This document shows positions 23,782 to 34,802 of a stretch of 64,000 nt of DNA, one piece after another. A model generated the notes under the pieces. The model had not been told where the DNA came from. It searched no databases and saw only the letters and a list, made by a program, of their open reading frames with translations. The stretch comes from JANWHV01 sp035534995 (GTDB lineage: Bacteria > Chloroflexota > UBA5177 > JANWHV01): contig DATLQX010000056.1 of the NCBI GenBank assembly GCA_035534995.1, positions 1-64,000 of the forward strand, written 5' to 3'. Each line of letters begins with the position of its first letter. Positions within the stretch are counted from its first letter, which is position 1. A program made the translations under genes and the position numbers.

Positions 23782-24828
23782 CCCTTCTCTCACTCCTACC
23801 CTCGGCACCCACCCGGTCGCGGCGGCGAACTTCCGTGTGTCCGAGACAAAATACCGTTGATCCCCAAGCCGCCAGGGCGCGAACTCCACCGTCGGCCGCC
23901 GTCCCAGGCACGCGGAAATAATTTCCAGCACCTCCAGCAGACTGACCGCGCGACACGCCCCGCCGCCAATGTTGAACGCTTGCCCGGACAGTTCCGCCCG
24001 CTTGCTCCCTTCAGCGCCCGAAAGGCCGGCGTGGGCCAGGCGGAAGGCCCGCACCAGATCGTCCACGTAGAGACAATCACGGACCTGGCAGCCGTCGCCA
24101 TAGAGGGTGATTGGCGCGCCGCTGAGGGCAGTGATCAGGAAGTGCGCTACCCATCCCTGATCCTCGGTCCCGAACTGCCGCGGACCATAGATGCAACTCA
24201 TCCGAAACACCGCCGCCGGCACGCCAAAGGTTCGCGCGTACTCCAGCACGTACTGATCCGCCGCCCCCTTCGAGCAGCCATAGGGGCTACGGAAATCCAA
24301 CCCCTGCTCCTCGCTCACCCCATGGTCGGCCACCGCCGGGTCCAGCGGCACATAGCGATCCCCCACCCGCCGGGTCTCCAATCCCGCTAACTCGCCATAG
24401 ACTTTGTTGGTGGAGGTCGAGACGAGCGGTGGCGGGCTCGCGAGGCGCCGCAGCGCCTCGATCAGGTTGATGGTTCCGCCAACGTTGACCGAAAAATCGT
24501 GCATCGGGTCTCGCAGGCTCGAGGTGACGGCGACCTGGGCCGCGAAGTGGAAGACCCCGGCCACTCGCCCGCCCGCCGACTCCCCGCGGCACAGCGCCTC
24601 CTGAATCGCCGCGCTGTCACGAATATCTCCCACCACGATCTCGATCCGGTCGCCATGTGTCTCCCGCAGCCACGCGGCATTCTGGTCCACTCCCGCGCGG
24701 GAGAAGTTATCGAGCACTACTACGGGCCAACCATCGGTAAGGAGCGTATGGGCTAGATTGCTCCCGACGAATCCCGCTCCGCCCGTGATCAGCATCGTGC
24801 CTCGCGTTTTGGTGTCATTGATGTGCAT
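23638..24828 (-). CDS. NAD-dependent nucleotide-sugar epimerase (CDP-paratose 2-epimerase-like SDR)
   Basis: About 396 aa extended SDR. Rossmann motif GGAGFVGSN near the N-terminus; catalytic site STNKVYG plus YGCSKGAAD (YxxxK). The TNKVYG signature and the RMSCIYGPRQFGTEDQGWVA segment are characteristic of CDP-paratose/CDP-tyvelose 2-epimerases. ATG 24828 shares its A with the upstream stop (TGATG); ATG 24795, with GAGG upstream and closer to the Rossmann motif, is an alternative. Likely makes a deoxysugar for surface glycans or a glycosylated metabolite. No glycosyltransferase or nucleotidyltransferase genes are adjacent. Confidence 0.85.
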   Translation of the reverse strand: MHINDTKTRGTMLITGGAGFVGSNLAHTLLTDGWPVVVLDNFSRAGVDQNAAWLRETHGDRIEIVVGDIRDSAAIQEALCRGESAGGRVAGVFHFAAQVAVTSSLRDPMHDFSVNVGGTINLIEALRRLASPPPLVSTSTNKVYGELAGLETRRVGDRYVPLDPAVADHGVSEEQGLDFRSPYGCSKGAADQYVLEYARTFGVPAAVFRMSCIYGPRQFGTEDQGWVAHFLITALSGAPITLYGDGCQVRDCLYVDDLVRAFRLAHAGLSGAEGSKRAELSGQAFNIGGGACRAVSLLEVLEIISACLGRRPTVEFAPWRLGDQRYFVSDTRKFAAATGWVPRVGVREGLIKLLGWLRRPEVESGAYVEFLPLWAEGIQKQVVDGIGESGEHVFAV

Positions 24829-25991
24829 CAAGAGATCTCCCGTTGGGTCGCGGTCACCAAACCACGAGCGATAAGCTCGGCCCGCGCCTGTTCAAGTCTG
24901 CCGCCGGAGTGTCGAACCCCGTTCTCGGCCAGCCAGGCCACCAGTTCCTCTATCCCCTGGCTCAGCGTCACCTCGGGACGGTAGCCCAGGCACTCCCGCG
25001 CCCGCGTAATGTCCGCGTAGCAGTGGCGAATGTCACCGGCGCGAGAAGTGCTCTCCACTCGGGGAACCATTGGTGAGTCCAACGCCGAGGTCAGGAGTTG
25101 AGTCACTTCCAGAACCGTGTGATACTCGCCGCTGCCAATGTTGAACACCGCGTCCATGGGATCGGCCGGCAAGCTGCCGGCCTCCAGGGCCAGCCGGCAG
25201 GCGCGGGCCACGTCCCGCACCGACACAAAGTCCCGCCGCTGCAAACCGTCCTCGTGGATGAGCGGCGGCTCGCCGGCCAACAGGCGCGCGGCGAAGATCG
25301 CGAGCACCCCGGTATAGGGATTGCCGAGCGCCTGCCGCGGCCCATAGGTGTTGAAGAACCGCAGAGCAACGGTGGAGATCCCATGGGCCCGCCCGATCAG
25401 GAGACAGAGGCGCTCCTGATCGAACTTCGAGAGCGCGTACACGGACTGTAGCGACAGCCGTTTGCTTTCCGGGGTGGGCAGCGGACGCAAAAGACGACCA
25501 TCACCATCGCGCGGCTCCCAGTCTCCCCGACGAAGGGACTCCAGACCACGCTCCGCGTCATCAACGAGGCTCCCGTCTTCCCGCGCGTACAGGCCCTCGC
25601 CATACACGCTCATGCTGGACGCGACCACCAGGCGGCGAACCGGCCGATGCGCGAGGGCTTCCAGCAACACCGCCGTCCCCACCGCGTTGGCCTGGGTGTA
25701 GTGGGCGACCTGGTACATGCTCTGACCCACCCCCACGGCGGCCGCCAGATGACAGACCAGATCCACCCCGGTCAGGGCCCGGTCTACCGCCTCGGGATTC
25801 CGAATGTCACCGACCTGCAACTCCACCTCCTGGGAGAGATACGCGGGCCGGGCCGGGGAGGCGCCTCCCTCGGGCCCATGGACCTGAGGCGTGAGATTGT
25901 CGAGGACGCGCACGCTATAGTTCCGCGCCAATAAGGCATCCGCGAGGTGCGAACCGATGAAACCTGCGCCGCCCGTAATCAGGACTCGCAT
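24828..25991 (-). CDS. NAD-dependent nucleotide-sugar epimerase/dehydratase (dTDP-rhamnose 4-epimerase-like SDR)
   Basis: 387 aa extended SDR. GGAGFIGSH at the N-terminus, SSMSVYG and YALSKFDQE (YxxxK) form the active site; RFFNTYGPRQALGNPYTGVL is the sugar-binding region. The insertion between Ser and Tyr (about residues 135-175, including EDGSLVDDAERG and RLLRPLPTPESKR) is seen in dTDP-L-rhamnose 4-epimerase-like proteins. It is the first gene of a two-gene unit with the CDP-paratose-epimerase-like SDR. The substrate cannot be fixed from sequence alone. Confidence 0.83.
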   Translation of the reverse strand: MRVLITGGAGFIGSHLADALLARNYSVRVLDNLTPQVHGPEGGASPARPAYLSQEVELQVGDIRNPEAVDRALTGVDLVCHLAAAVGVGQSMYQVAHYTQANAVGTAVLLEALAHRPVRRLVVASSMSVYGEGLYAREDGSLVDDAERGLESLRRGDWEPRDGDGRLLRPLPTPESKRLSLQSVYALSKFDQERLCLLIGRAHGISTVALRFFNTYGPRQALGNPYTGVLAIFAARLLAGEPPLIHEDGLQRRDFVSVRDVARACRLALEAGSLPADPMDAVFNIGSGEYHTVLEVTQLLTSALDSPMVPRVESTSRAGDIRHCYADITRARECLGYRPEVTLSQGIEELVAWLAENGVRHSGGRLEQARAELIARGLVTATQREIS

Positions 25992-26378
25992 CGTTATGCG
26001 TCTCTCCCCTGCTGCCCAAGCCCAACGCGCCGTGCCTCGCGGCCAGCCGTCGACTGGTCCTGGATTCGTTCTACCCTGCTTTACATGCTACTACGTAGAG
26101 ACGTAGTGCGCACGAGTGACCACGAAAAATACTGATTCGGAAGGCCGTGGAACACGGATGAATGGAGCGGCACGGACACCGGGACGGCGTGGTTGCTGGC
26201 CGGAATCGCGCCAATCCCTCACACTGAACACGAGTATACACGCGGAGGTGGTACGAACCCGCCGGGTGTCTCGAATCGTGGAACGCAGGTCATTGGAGGA
26301 CGGAATGGAACCAAGAAGACGGCCGGCACCGCGTGCCTCCCGCTCCCTCTGTCTGGCTTCGCGGGTGGGAGAGCGAGA
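25992..26378. other. Intergenic region between divergent SDR operon and zwf
   Basis: 387 bp with no convincing gene. It holds one short perfect inverted repeat, ACTACGT-AGAG-ACGTAGT (26090-26107), which could be an operator for either direction. A reading frame continues from 26193 into zwf but lacks coding character, so I treat it as leader. Confidence 0.5.
26090..26107. promoter_or_regulatory. Small inverted repeat, possible operator
   Basis: Seven-base arms ACTACGT / ACGTAGT around AGAG, placed 99 bp upstream of the SDR operon start and 272 bp upstream of zwf. No adjacent regulator gene identifies a binding protein. Confidence 0.3.
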
Positions 26379-27764
26379 ATGAATCACCAACCCGCGGATG
26401 CCCTGGTGTTCTTTGGCGCCACCGGCGATCTCGCGTACAAGCAGATTTTCCCTGCCCTGCAGGCCATGGTCCGTCATGGTCATCTGAAGGTGCCGGTGAT
26501 CGGCGTGGCGAAGGCCGGCTGGAATCTGGAACAACTCAAGGAACGGGCCAGGACGAGCCTTGAGGAACATGGAGGGGTAGATCCCTCGGCGTTCGCTCTC
26601 CTGTGCGACCGATTGCGGTATGTGGATGGAGACTATCAGGACGTGGTCACCTTTCAACGGCTGCGGCAGGAGTTGCACGGCGCCACCCATCCACTCCATT
26701 ACCTGGCCATTCCGCCCAGTCTCTTCGGGGTAGTGGCCCAGGGACTCTCCCAGGCTGGCCTGGCCAAGAACGCCCGCGTGGTATTTGAGAAACCGTTTGG
26801 CCATGATTTGGCCTCCGCCAAGGCCCTGAATCAGGCCATCCAGTCTTTTTTCCCCGAATCGGCGATCTTCCGCATCGACCATTATCTGGGGAAAGAGGCC
26901 GTGCAGAACCTCCTATACTTCCGCTTCGCCAATACCTTCCTGGAGCCAATCTGGAACCGGAACTACGTGGAAAGCGTGCAGATCACCATGGCGGAAAAGT
27001 TTGGCGTGAGTGGCCGCGGGCGCTTTTATGAAGAAGCAGGGGCACTTCGAGATGTGGTGCAGAACCACCTACTGCAAGTGACCGCGCTTCTGGCGATGGA
27101 GCCGCCGACCGGGGGAGGACACGAAGCGGTCCGTGATGCCAAGGCCATGGTCTTCGAGGCCATGCGCCCCCTCCGCCCCGCCGAGGTCGTCCGCGGTCAG
27201 TTCCACGGCTATCGCCAGGAACCGGGAGTGGCGCCGGATTCCCAGGTGGAAACCTTCTCCGCCCTCCGGTTGCATATTGAATCCTGGCGCTGGGCGGGGG
27301 TTCCCTTCTACATTCGAACCGGTAAGTGCTTGCCGGTTACCTCAACCGAGGTTCTGGTGGAGCTGAAGCGCCCGCCGCAGGCCGTGTTTGGCCATGCCGA
27401 ACCGGGACAAACCAACTTCCTCCGGTTTCAGCTCAGTCCCAGCGTGTTGATCTCCCTGGGGGCTCGCGCCAAGATGCCGGGAGAAGCCATGGTAGGCGAG
27501 GAAGTGGAACTGGTAGCCAGCCATCAAGGAACCGACGAGATGAGTCCCTACGAGCGGCTTCTTGGCGATGCCCTCCGGGGCGATGCCACGTTGTTCGCCC
27601 GCCAGGATAGCGTGGAGGATGCCTGGCGAGTGGTTGACCCGATCCTGGGAAACGTGACCCCCGTCCATGAATACGAACAGGGGAGCTGGGGACCGGTGGA
27701 AGCGGACCGGATCATCGCCCGCGATGGCGGCTGGCACGTTCCGACCGGCATTCCGCTGGGCTGA
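26379..27764 (+). CDS. zwf: Glucose-6-phosphate 1-dehydrogenase
   Basis: 461 aa, slightly shorter than the usual ~490. Nucleotide-binding FFGATGDLAYKQ (11-22), EKPFGHD (137-143) and the active-site RIDHYLGKE (165-173) are all present, followed by the conserved RNYVESVQITMAEKFGVSGR and FYIRTGKCLP. It oxidises glucose 6-phosphate to 6-phosphogluconolactone with NADP(+), feeding the oxidative pentose phosphate pathway. ATG 26379 is taken because GGGAGAG lies upstream and the Rossmann strand follows directly; longer starts add non-homologous sequence. A strong hairpin follows the stop, then pgi. No 6-phosphogluconate dehydrogenase or lactonase is in view. Confidence 0.96.
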   Translation: MNHQPADALVFFGATGDLAYKQIFPALQAMVRHGHLKVPVIGVAKAGWNLEQLKERARTSLEEHGGVDPSAFALLCDRLRYVDGDYQDVVTFQRLRQELHGATHPLHYLAIPPSLFGVVAQGLSQAGLAKNARVVFEKPFGHDLASAKALNQAIQSFFPESAIFRIDHYLGKEAVQNLLYFRFANTFLEPIWNRNYVESVQITMAEKFGVSGRGRFYEEAGALRDVVQNHLLQVTALLAMEPPTGGGHEAVRDAKAMVFEAMRPLRPAEVVRGQFHGYRQEPGVAPDSQVETFSALRLHIESWRWAGVPFYIRTGKCLPVTSTEVLVELKRPPQAVFGHAEPGQTNFLRFQLSPSVLISLGARAKMPGEAMVGEEVELVASHQGTDEMSPYERLLGDALRGDATLFARQDSVEDAWRVVDPILGNVTPVHEYEQGSWGPVEADRIIARDGGWHVPTGIPLG

Positions 27765-27770
27765 TTGAGG

Positions 27771-27798
27771 CGATCCCCCGACCGCGGTCGGGGGATCG
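27771..27798 (+). terminator. Perfect hairpin after zwf
   Basis: CGATCCCCCGACCG and CGGTCGGGGGATCG form a 28-bp perfect palindrome six bases after the zwf stop. It lacks a T-run. It probably stops or attenuates transcription before pgi. Confidence 0.6.
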
Positions 27799-27857
27799 GG
27801 TGATTACCTGAAAACGTTGCATGTTGACAGACGACTAGACACGGAGAGGATGCGATC

Positions 27858-29485
<1,628 letters not shown>

Positions 29486-29489
<4 letters not shown>

Positions 29490-30244
29490 AGCGGTGATAC
29501 GCGCCCAATTTTCTCGATCAGCGCGATATAGGCGCCCGGCTCGGTTTCGTGGTCGAGATAGTCCATAACACGCCAGGCTGTTCCCTCCAGCAGCCGGCGC
29601 AATTCCTCCTTGGCCAGGAACAGATACTCGAACCAGGGGGTATATCGCTGCTTGTAGCGAATGCGAATGGTGAGATGGCCTGGGAGGCGGCCGCGTCGCA
29701 GATTCTCTTCCAGATGGGCCACATGCACGGGCTCGGTAACCACCCAGGGATCCAGGCTTTCGGCGAGGATGCGGGCTCCCTCGCTGGTGGCCGCGGCCAG
29801 CCGGGCCAGAAGCGCGGCGCCGTCGGTGGGGTTCGCGGCCAGTCCGAGGTTGGCACCCAGGAGGAGGATGGTGTCCCACGGTCCAGATGCGGGATCAAGC
29901 TGGTTGATGTCCAGCACCCGCGTATCCGGTAATCCGCGACGGCGGCACACCGAGACCGCCAGGGGCGAGAGGTCGAGACTGGTGACCCGCATGCCCTTTT
30001 TCCACAAGTAGAGAGAATGGCGGCCCGCTCCGCAGCCCACGTCCAGCACGCGGCCCTGGACTGACTCCATCGCCTTCCGCTCATGGGCCGGCCAGTCCCG
30101 GTAAGGCATGAAGTACCGCCGGGGACTGCCGACGGTGCCGACGAATCCATCGTCCCGTTCAATGACCTCGGAGACGTCCTGGCCGGCGAGGTAATCGTGC
30201 AGCAAATGGCCGAAAGCATCCTGGTCGTCGGCTAACGCGGTCAT
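29486..30244 (-). CDS. Class I SAM-dependent methyltransferase
   Basis: 252 aa. Motif I VLDVGCGAGRHSLYLWKKGM at about 67-86, an acidic end of strand 2 (TSLDLSPLA) and a motif with DTILLLGANLGLA support a class I Rossmann methyltransferase. The N-terminal ~60 residues contain VGTVGSPRRYFMPYRDWP. Substrate unknown. It faces pgi tail to tail. Confidence 0.8.
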
Positions 30245-30366
30245 CGGGCCTCCGGGTAGGCTCTCAGCCCTGGAGTATCTTTCCCCTGAGCGTAATAGGG
30301 CAGAGGTCCGCGTGATTTAGCGGGTATCCTGAAAGTCGTTTGCAAGTTTAGGCCAGGGAGTCCACC

Positions 30367-31575
30367 GTGTCAACGTCCGCCGTCCAGACCGGCCGGGAGG
30401 TCAAGCTCAAGGTCTCGCCTTCGCCCCGCCAGGATCCTCCGGTGGCCGCGCGCCGAGCAGTGGCCGCGGTTTTTCTGATCAATGGGACGCTGGGCGCCGG
30501 CTGGGCGACTCGCATTCCGGCGATCCAGCAACACTTGCATCTCGATCCTCGCGCGCTTGGCCTGGCCCTGCTGGGGGCGGCGGTTGGCGCCCTGGTGGCG
30601 ATGAATCTCGCCGGCTACCTGGCGGCACGGTGGGGCAGCTCGCGAGTCACCGTAACCGCCGGCCTGCTTTTCTGCGCCTCCGTGCCGCTGCTGGCCCTCG
30701 CGCCTTCATTACTTGCCCTCGTGGGGGCGTTGGTGTTCTTCGGCGCTACCACCGGTTCGATGGACGTGGCCATGAACACGCAGGGAGTGGCGGTGGAGCG
30801 GCGCTACGGACGGCCAATCCTCACTTCGTTTCATGCCTTTTTCAGTATCGGCGGCCTTACCGGGGCTTTCCTCAGCGGCATTGCCACCGGCCATGGAGTA
30901 CAGCCTCTTCCCCAGTTCCTCGCCATGGCCGGGCTCGCGGCCGCCGGCCTCCTGGCCGCCTCGCGCTTCCTCCTGCCGGCGGTGGCCGACGCGGGCGGCA
31001 GCACGGTTGCCTTCGCGTTCCCCACCGGAGCCTTGCTGATCCTCGGGGCCATCGGCTTCTGTTCGGTGCTTGGCGAGGGGGCAATCGCGGACTGGAGCGC
31101 TATCTACCTCTTGCATAATGTTGGCACTGGGGCGGCGCTCGCGGCGGGCGGCTATGCCGCCTTTTCCCTGCTCATGGCGGCGGGACGGTTCGCCGGAGAC
31201 GGCCTGACCGTCCGTTTCGGCCCGGTGATCATGGTGCGGCTCGGGGCCTCGATGGCCGCCCTGGGGCTCTCGTTGGCTCTCCTCATCCAGTGGACGCCGG
31301 TAGCCCTATTCGGCTTTGGCCTCGTCGGGGCCGGTTTCTCGGCCATCTTTCCCATCGTCCTCAGCGCGGCCGGCCGAGCGCGCGGGATGGCATCGGGGAA
31401 CGCGATCGCCGCCGTGGCCACCTGCGGCTATGTTGGCTACCTGATCGGCCCACCGTCGATCGGCTTCATTGCCCAGGCCGCCAGTCTCCGCGCCGCCTTG
31501 AGCGTGGTGGTGATCCTCAGTCTGGTCGCCGCCGTCCTGGCGCCGGTGGTCCGGAGCCGCCCGAGTGAGGAGTAG
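30367..31575 (+). CDS. Major facilitator superfamily transporter (YbjJ-like)
   Basis: 402 aa, starting at GTG with GGGAG upstream. The sequence is highly hydrophobic with about 12 likely membrane helices. FLINGTLGAGWATRIPAIQQ, ATTGSMDVAMNTQGVAVERR and RPILTSFHAFFSIGGLTGAF match the YbjJ/fucose-permease-like MFS branch, in which the DVAMN and HA(x)FS signatures are usual. Substrate unknown; sugars or small drugs are both found in this branch. Not clearly in an operon. Confidence 0.85.
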   Translation: MSTSAVQTGREVKLKVSPSPRQDPPVAARRAVAAVFLINGTLGAGWATRIPAIQQHLHLDPRALGLALLGAAVGALVAMNLAGYLAARWGSSRVTVTAGLLFCASVPLLALAPSLLALVGALVFFGATTGSMDVAMNTQGVAVERRYGRPILTSFHAFFSIGGLTGAFLSGIATGHGVQPLPQFLAMAGLAAAGLLAASRFLLPAVADAGGSTVAFAFPTGALLILGAIGFCSVLGEGAIADWSAIYLLHNVGTGAALAAGGYAAFSLLMAAGRFAGDGLTVRFGPVIMVRLGASMAALGLSLALLIQWTPVALFGFGLVGAGFSAIFPIVLSAAGRARGMASGNAIAAVATCGYVGYLIGPPSIGFIAQAASLRAALSVVVILSLVAAVLAPVVRSRPSEE

Positions 31576-31610
31576 TCCCCCTTATCACCACCCACCGGAT
31601 CTCTCCACGG

Positions 31611-34166
31611 TCAGGACGTCCCGACCTGGCTGCGGCGTGCCCCAAGCTCCAGCGCGAGGATAAGGGCCTCGTCCACGGTCATACCCTGGCCTTGTGCCCA
31701 CGCGGCGGCGAAAGCCCTATCCCCCAACTGGGCCCGAGTCGCCTGGAGGTCGCGTTCATACGCGGCCTGGTGGATAGGCCAGCGCGGCATCCCTCGGTCA
31801 TCACGTAGAGTCCGGGCGGCGCCAAATAGCCGCGCCGCGTCGTCCGCGTGGCGGGCGCCCTCCAATCCCGCCAGTTCCTCCAGGTCGCTTACCAGGACGA
31901 AGAAAGGACCGCTGGTTCGAGACAGGGTAAGACTTTCCCCCAGTGCCGCGCGGGCGTCCTCTGTCCTACCTTCGGCGCGGGCCAATCGACCCACGTTCGC
32001 CAGTCCTTCAGCCACGCCTGCGCGATTCCCTATCTCCTGATGTCGCCGCACGCTATCGCTTAGAAGCTCACCCGCGCGCCCGAAGTCCCCCCGCATCCAG
32101 GCAGCCAGTCCCAGATTATTGATCGCGAAGCTCTCCAGGGCCGGGTCGCCAAGCGCTCGATTGAGGATCAGGCTCTCCTCGCAGTAACTCACCACGCGAG
32201 CGGCATCACCTTGCTCACGCGCGATATCGGCCAGGCCGAGGAGAGCCAGGACAGCGAGCACCGTCTTGCCTTGGTCGACGCTCTCCCGCCCCAGAGCCAG
32301 GAGTTCCTTGAATCGCGACCGAGCCCGCTCATACTCCCCTTGTTCCCGCGCGACATGGCCCAACAGATGAAGGAGTGTCCCAAGATAGTCGAAGAGATGC
32401 TCAGCCTGGCACAGAGCGAGACCTTCCTCCAGCAGTTCCCGTGCCTGGCTATACTCTCCAAGGATCCATTTCGTCGCGCCTAATCTAACCTGGACGCGGA
32501 CCCTCAAGGCTAAGGGAACTCGTTTCCGATGTGCTGCCAGCAGGCTCGCCAGCCGCTTCGACAGATGCCTTGACTCGTGAAAATCGCGGCGGAGCGGCCA
32601 AAGGTCAATAAACGATACGAGGAGCCACATTTCCAGCTCAACTTCTTCTTGATCGTGGGCCCACCGGGTCGCCGCCCGAAGATTGTCCTGCTCGCGCTCA
32701 GCCCATAACAACCACTCCCACTTCGTCAAAGGCGCTGAGAGCGACTCGGCTGACGACGTGAGGACCAGTTCCGCATAGTAGATCGCGTGGCGACGACGCA
32801 CTACCTCGCTCTCACCGCTGGCCTCCAGGCATTCCAGGGCGTACTCACGGATAGTTTCAAGTATTCGGTAACGGGTCTCCCCCGCGTCTGGTGTTTCGGC
32901 AACTACCAGGCTCTTATCAACCAATGATCCCAGATTATCCAGCACCCCACCGGTCGCCAATTGACAGATCGCCTCCGCCGCCGCCAAGCTCCAGCCGCCC
33001 GAAAATACGGCCAGGGAGCGGAAGAGAATCCGTTCCGGCTCGTTCAGCAGATCGTGACTCCAGCCAATGGTCGCGCGCAGGGTGCGCTGCCGGTCCGGCA
33101 GATCGCGCGGGCCGCCAGTAAGGAGGCTGAGCCGCCGGTCGAGACGGGCGAGCAGAGCCTCTGGCGCCAGCAGCTTGACCCGTGCCGCCGCCAGCTCGAT
33201 CGCCAGGGGCAGTCCGTCGAGGCGCCGGCAGATTTCCGCTATCGCCTGCCCGTTCGCCGCCGAAATGGTGAAGTCCGTCTGGACCAACCGCGCCCGCTCC
33301 GCGAACAGGGTCACGGAAGGCCATCGCTCCAGTTCCGCCGGGCCGCCGATTTTGGGCTCTTCCCCATCAGGAACACCGAGCGGCGGCACGAAGTACTCCT
33401 GTTCCCCGGACAGATGAAGGCTGGCGCGGCTGGTCACCAGAATCGTGAGGGCTGGACAGCCCGCGATCATTTCGGACAGAAGGGGAGCGGCAGCCGTAAT
33501 TTGCTCAAAGTTGTCGAGGAAGAGCAGAAGGCGTTTGGGGCGCAGATGGACAATGAGTGCCGCCAGGAGCGATTGGCCTGGGCCGAGCGAGATACCGAGC
33601 ATCGCCGCGATCGTAGAGGCGAGTAACGACGGATTGGAAACCGCCGCGAGTGGCACGAATGTCACCCCGTCGGGGAACGAGGCGCTCACGGCCGACCCCA
33701 ACCGCACGGCCAGCCGCGTCTTACCTGTTCCGCCCGGGCCGGTCAGGGTTAGCAGACGAGTCCGCCCCAGGAGGCTCGTCAACTCGGCCAGTTCCCGCTC
33801 GCGGCCCACGAAGCTGGTCGTGGGGATAGGCAGGTTCGTCAGCGGCATTTCCAGACATGGCGCCGGCTGGCCCATGGCTGCTGAAGTGGCGGAGCCCGCG
33901 ACTCGATGCGCCTGGTCAGCGGCACGGTGACGGGGAGCAGGCGAGGCAGCGGCCAGGAAAGTCGTGCGATGGGCGTCCGCCTGGCCAAGCGCCGCGGCGA
34001 GCCGCAGCGCGGTATCCCGCAGCGGCTTACTTTCCCCGCGTTCCAGCCCCTGGATCGTGCGCACCCCAAGCCCGGCGCGCTCAGCCAGCCCCTCCTGGGT
34101 CAGACCCGCCGCGCGTCGATACCGCCCAAGCAGCTCGCCAAAGGTTACCGATCGTTCCGCGCTCAT
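31611..34166 (-). CDS. XRE-HTH / NB-ARC ATPase / TPR regulator (intact paralogue)
   Basis: 851 aa from ATG 34166. XRE-type HTH at residues ~5-62 (LLGRYRRAAGLTQEGLAERA, GLGVRTIQGLERGESKPLRD). P-loop ATPase from ~130: Walker A LTGPGGTGKTRLA, LLLFLDNFEQ (Walker B), then the AfsR/MalT-like VTSRASLHLSGEQEYFVPPL and RLDGLPLAIELAAARVKLLA. The C-terminal ~400 residues are TPR-like (REQGEYERARSRFKELLALG). Such STAND proteins switch on ATP binding after sensing a ligand; the target is unknown. A close, interrupted paralogue lies at 34800-37328. Confidence 0.88.
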   Translation of the reverse strand: MSAERSVTFGELLGRYRRAAGLTQEGLAERAGLGVRTIQGLERGESKPLRDTALRLAAALGQADAHRTTFLAAASPAPRHRAADQAHRVAGSATSAAMGQPAPCLEMPLTNLPIPTTSFVGRERELAELTSLLGRTRLLTLTGPGGTGKTRLAVRLGSAVSASFPDGVTFVPLAAVSNPSLLASTIAAMLGISLGPGQSLLAALIVHLRPKRLLLFLDNFEQITAAAPLLSEMIAGCPALTILVTSRASLHLSGEQEYFVPPLGVPDGEEPKIGGPAELERWPSVTLFAERARLVQTDFTISAANGQAIAEICRRLDGLPLAIELAAARVKLLAPEALLARLDRRLSLLTGGPRDLPDRQRTLRATIGWSHDLLNEPERILFRSLAVFSGGWSLAAAEAICQLATGGVLDNLGSLVDKSLVVAETPDAGETRYRILETIREYALECLEASGESEVVRRRHAIYYAELVLTSSAESLSAPLTKWEWLLWAEREQDNLRAATRWAHDQEEVELEMWLLVSFIDLWPLRRDFHESRHLSKRLASLLAAHRKRVPLALRVRVQVRLGATKWILGEYSQARELLEEGLALCQAEHLFDYLGTLLHLLGHVAREQGEYERARSRFKELLALGRESVDQGKTVLAVLALLGLADIAREQGDAARVVSYCEESLILNRALGDPALESFAINNLGLAAWMRGDFGRAGELLSDSVRRHQEIGNRAGVAEGLANVGRLARAEGRTEDARAALGESLTLSRTSGPFFVLVSDLEELAGLEGARHADDAARLFGAARTLRDDRGMPRWPIHQAAYERDLQATRAQLGDRAFAAAWAQGQGMTVDEALILALELGARRSQVGTS

Positions 34167-34441
34167 TGTGGGTGCCCCACCTTCTGGCGCCGTGATTGAA
34201 CGCTCGCCGCCATCGCCCAGCCGAGTATTGTCGCTCCAGCCATGATATAGCATCCAGGATTCGTGTTTTAGTTTTGAACGGCACGGACCCTGCTGTGCCA
34301 TACCGCGAGTGAATCCGCGGCTACCGACCTCCGCGGGTAAGTCCGCGTCTAACGCCGCGGGTCCGCGTGGCGAGCCTCCCGCCCCGCGCGTAGGCTAGAT
34401 ACCAACGAGGATAGCCGTATAGCTCGATGGAGGAAGAATCG

Positions 34442-34633
34442 ATGGGTGATCCAACATTTACCCGACAGTTCGCCATGGCGGTCCAGGAGGACATCTTGCG
34501 CCAAGCCAGGGAACGCTCCGGGACACTTCGCGAGCGACCGCGGCGTCACGGTGGATTCGCCTGGATCGCGGCCCTTGCCCACCGGCTGGCCGTAACCGTA
34601 CACCGCATCGCGGCGCCCCGAGCAGCACTTTGA
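34442..34633 (+). CDS. Small hypothetical protein (63 aa)
   Basis: Starts MGDPTFTRQFAMAVQEDILR, with GGAGGAAG seven bases before the ATG. An N-terminal amphipathic helix is followed by a basic segment and a mildly hydrophobic C-terminus (FAWIAALAHRLAVTVH). Short proteins of this style (helix with 'QxxxLLRxA', then Arg-rich) are common in Chloroflexota and function unknown. It ends six bases before the truncated glmS copy begins, so its 3' flank may mark an old boundary. Confidence 0.5.
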   Translation: MGDPTFTRQFAMAVQEDILRQARERSGTLRERPRRHGGFAWIAALAHRLAVTVHRIAAPRAAL

Positions 34634-34638
34634 CCGCT

Positions 34639-34802
34639 CCTACTTGACGGTCACGCTCTTGGCCAGGTTCCTCGGCATGTCGGGGTCAAAGCCGCGGGCC
34701 AGGGCCAGGTAGTAGGCGAGAATCTGCATCGGGATCAGGATGAGGAGGGGAGAGAGGCCGCCGCCGTCGGGGACAGGAAGGAACTCGTCGAAGAGGTCGC
34801 TA
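34639..34802 (-). repeat. Truncated second copy of the glmS 3' end (direct repeat)
   Basis: 164 bp matching 38257-38420 with three mismatches (98% identity). It encodes the last ~52 residues of GlmS (SDLFDEFLPVPDGGGLSPLL ... NLAKSVTVK, stop included) but has no 5' part of the gene. Its upstream border is exact: the paralogue coding sequence ends at a TAG created across the junction (34800-34802). Orientation is the same as intact glmS, 3.6 kb away. Confidence 0.93.

Noticed and set aside
26091..26882. Minus-strand frame overlapping the zwf 5' end
   Set aside because: Opposite a clear G6PD coding sequence and without any recognisable family pattern.
27824..27829. TTGACA as a pgi -35 box
   Set aside because: No acceptable -10 box at 16-18 bp downstream; it would overlap the ribosome-binding site.
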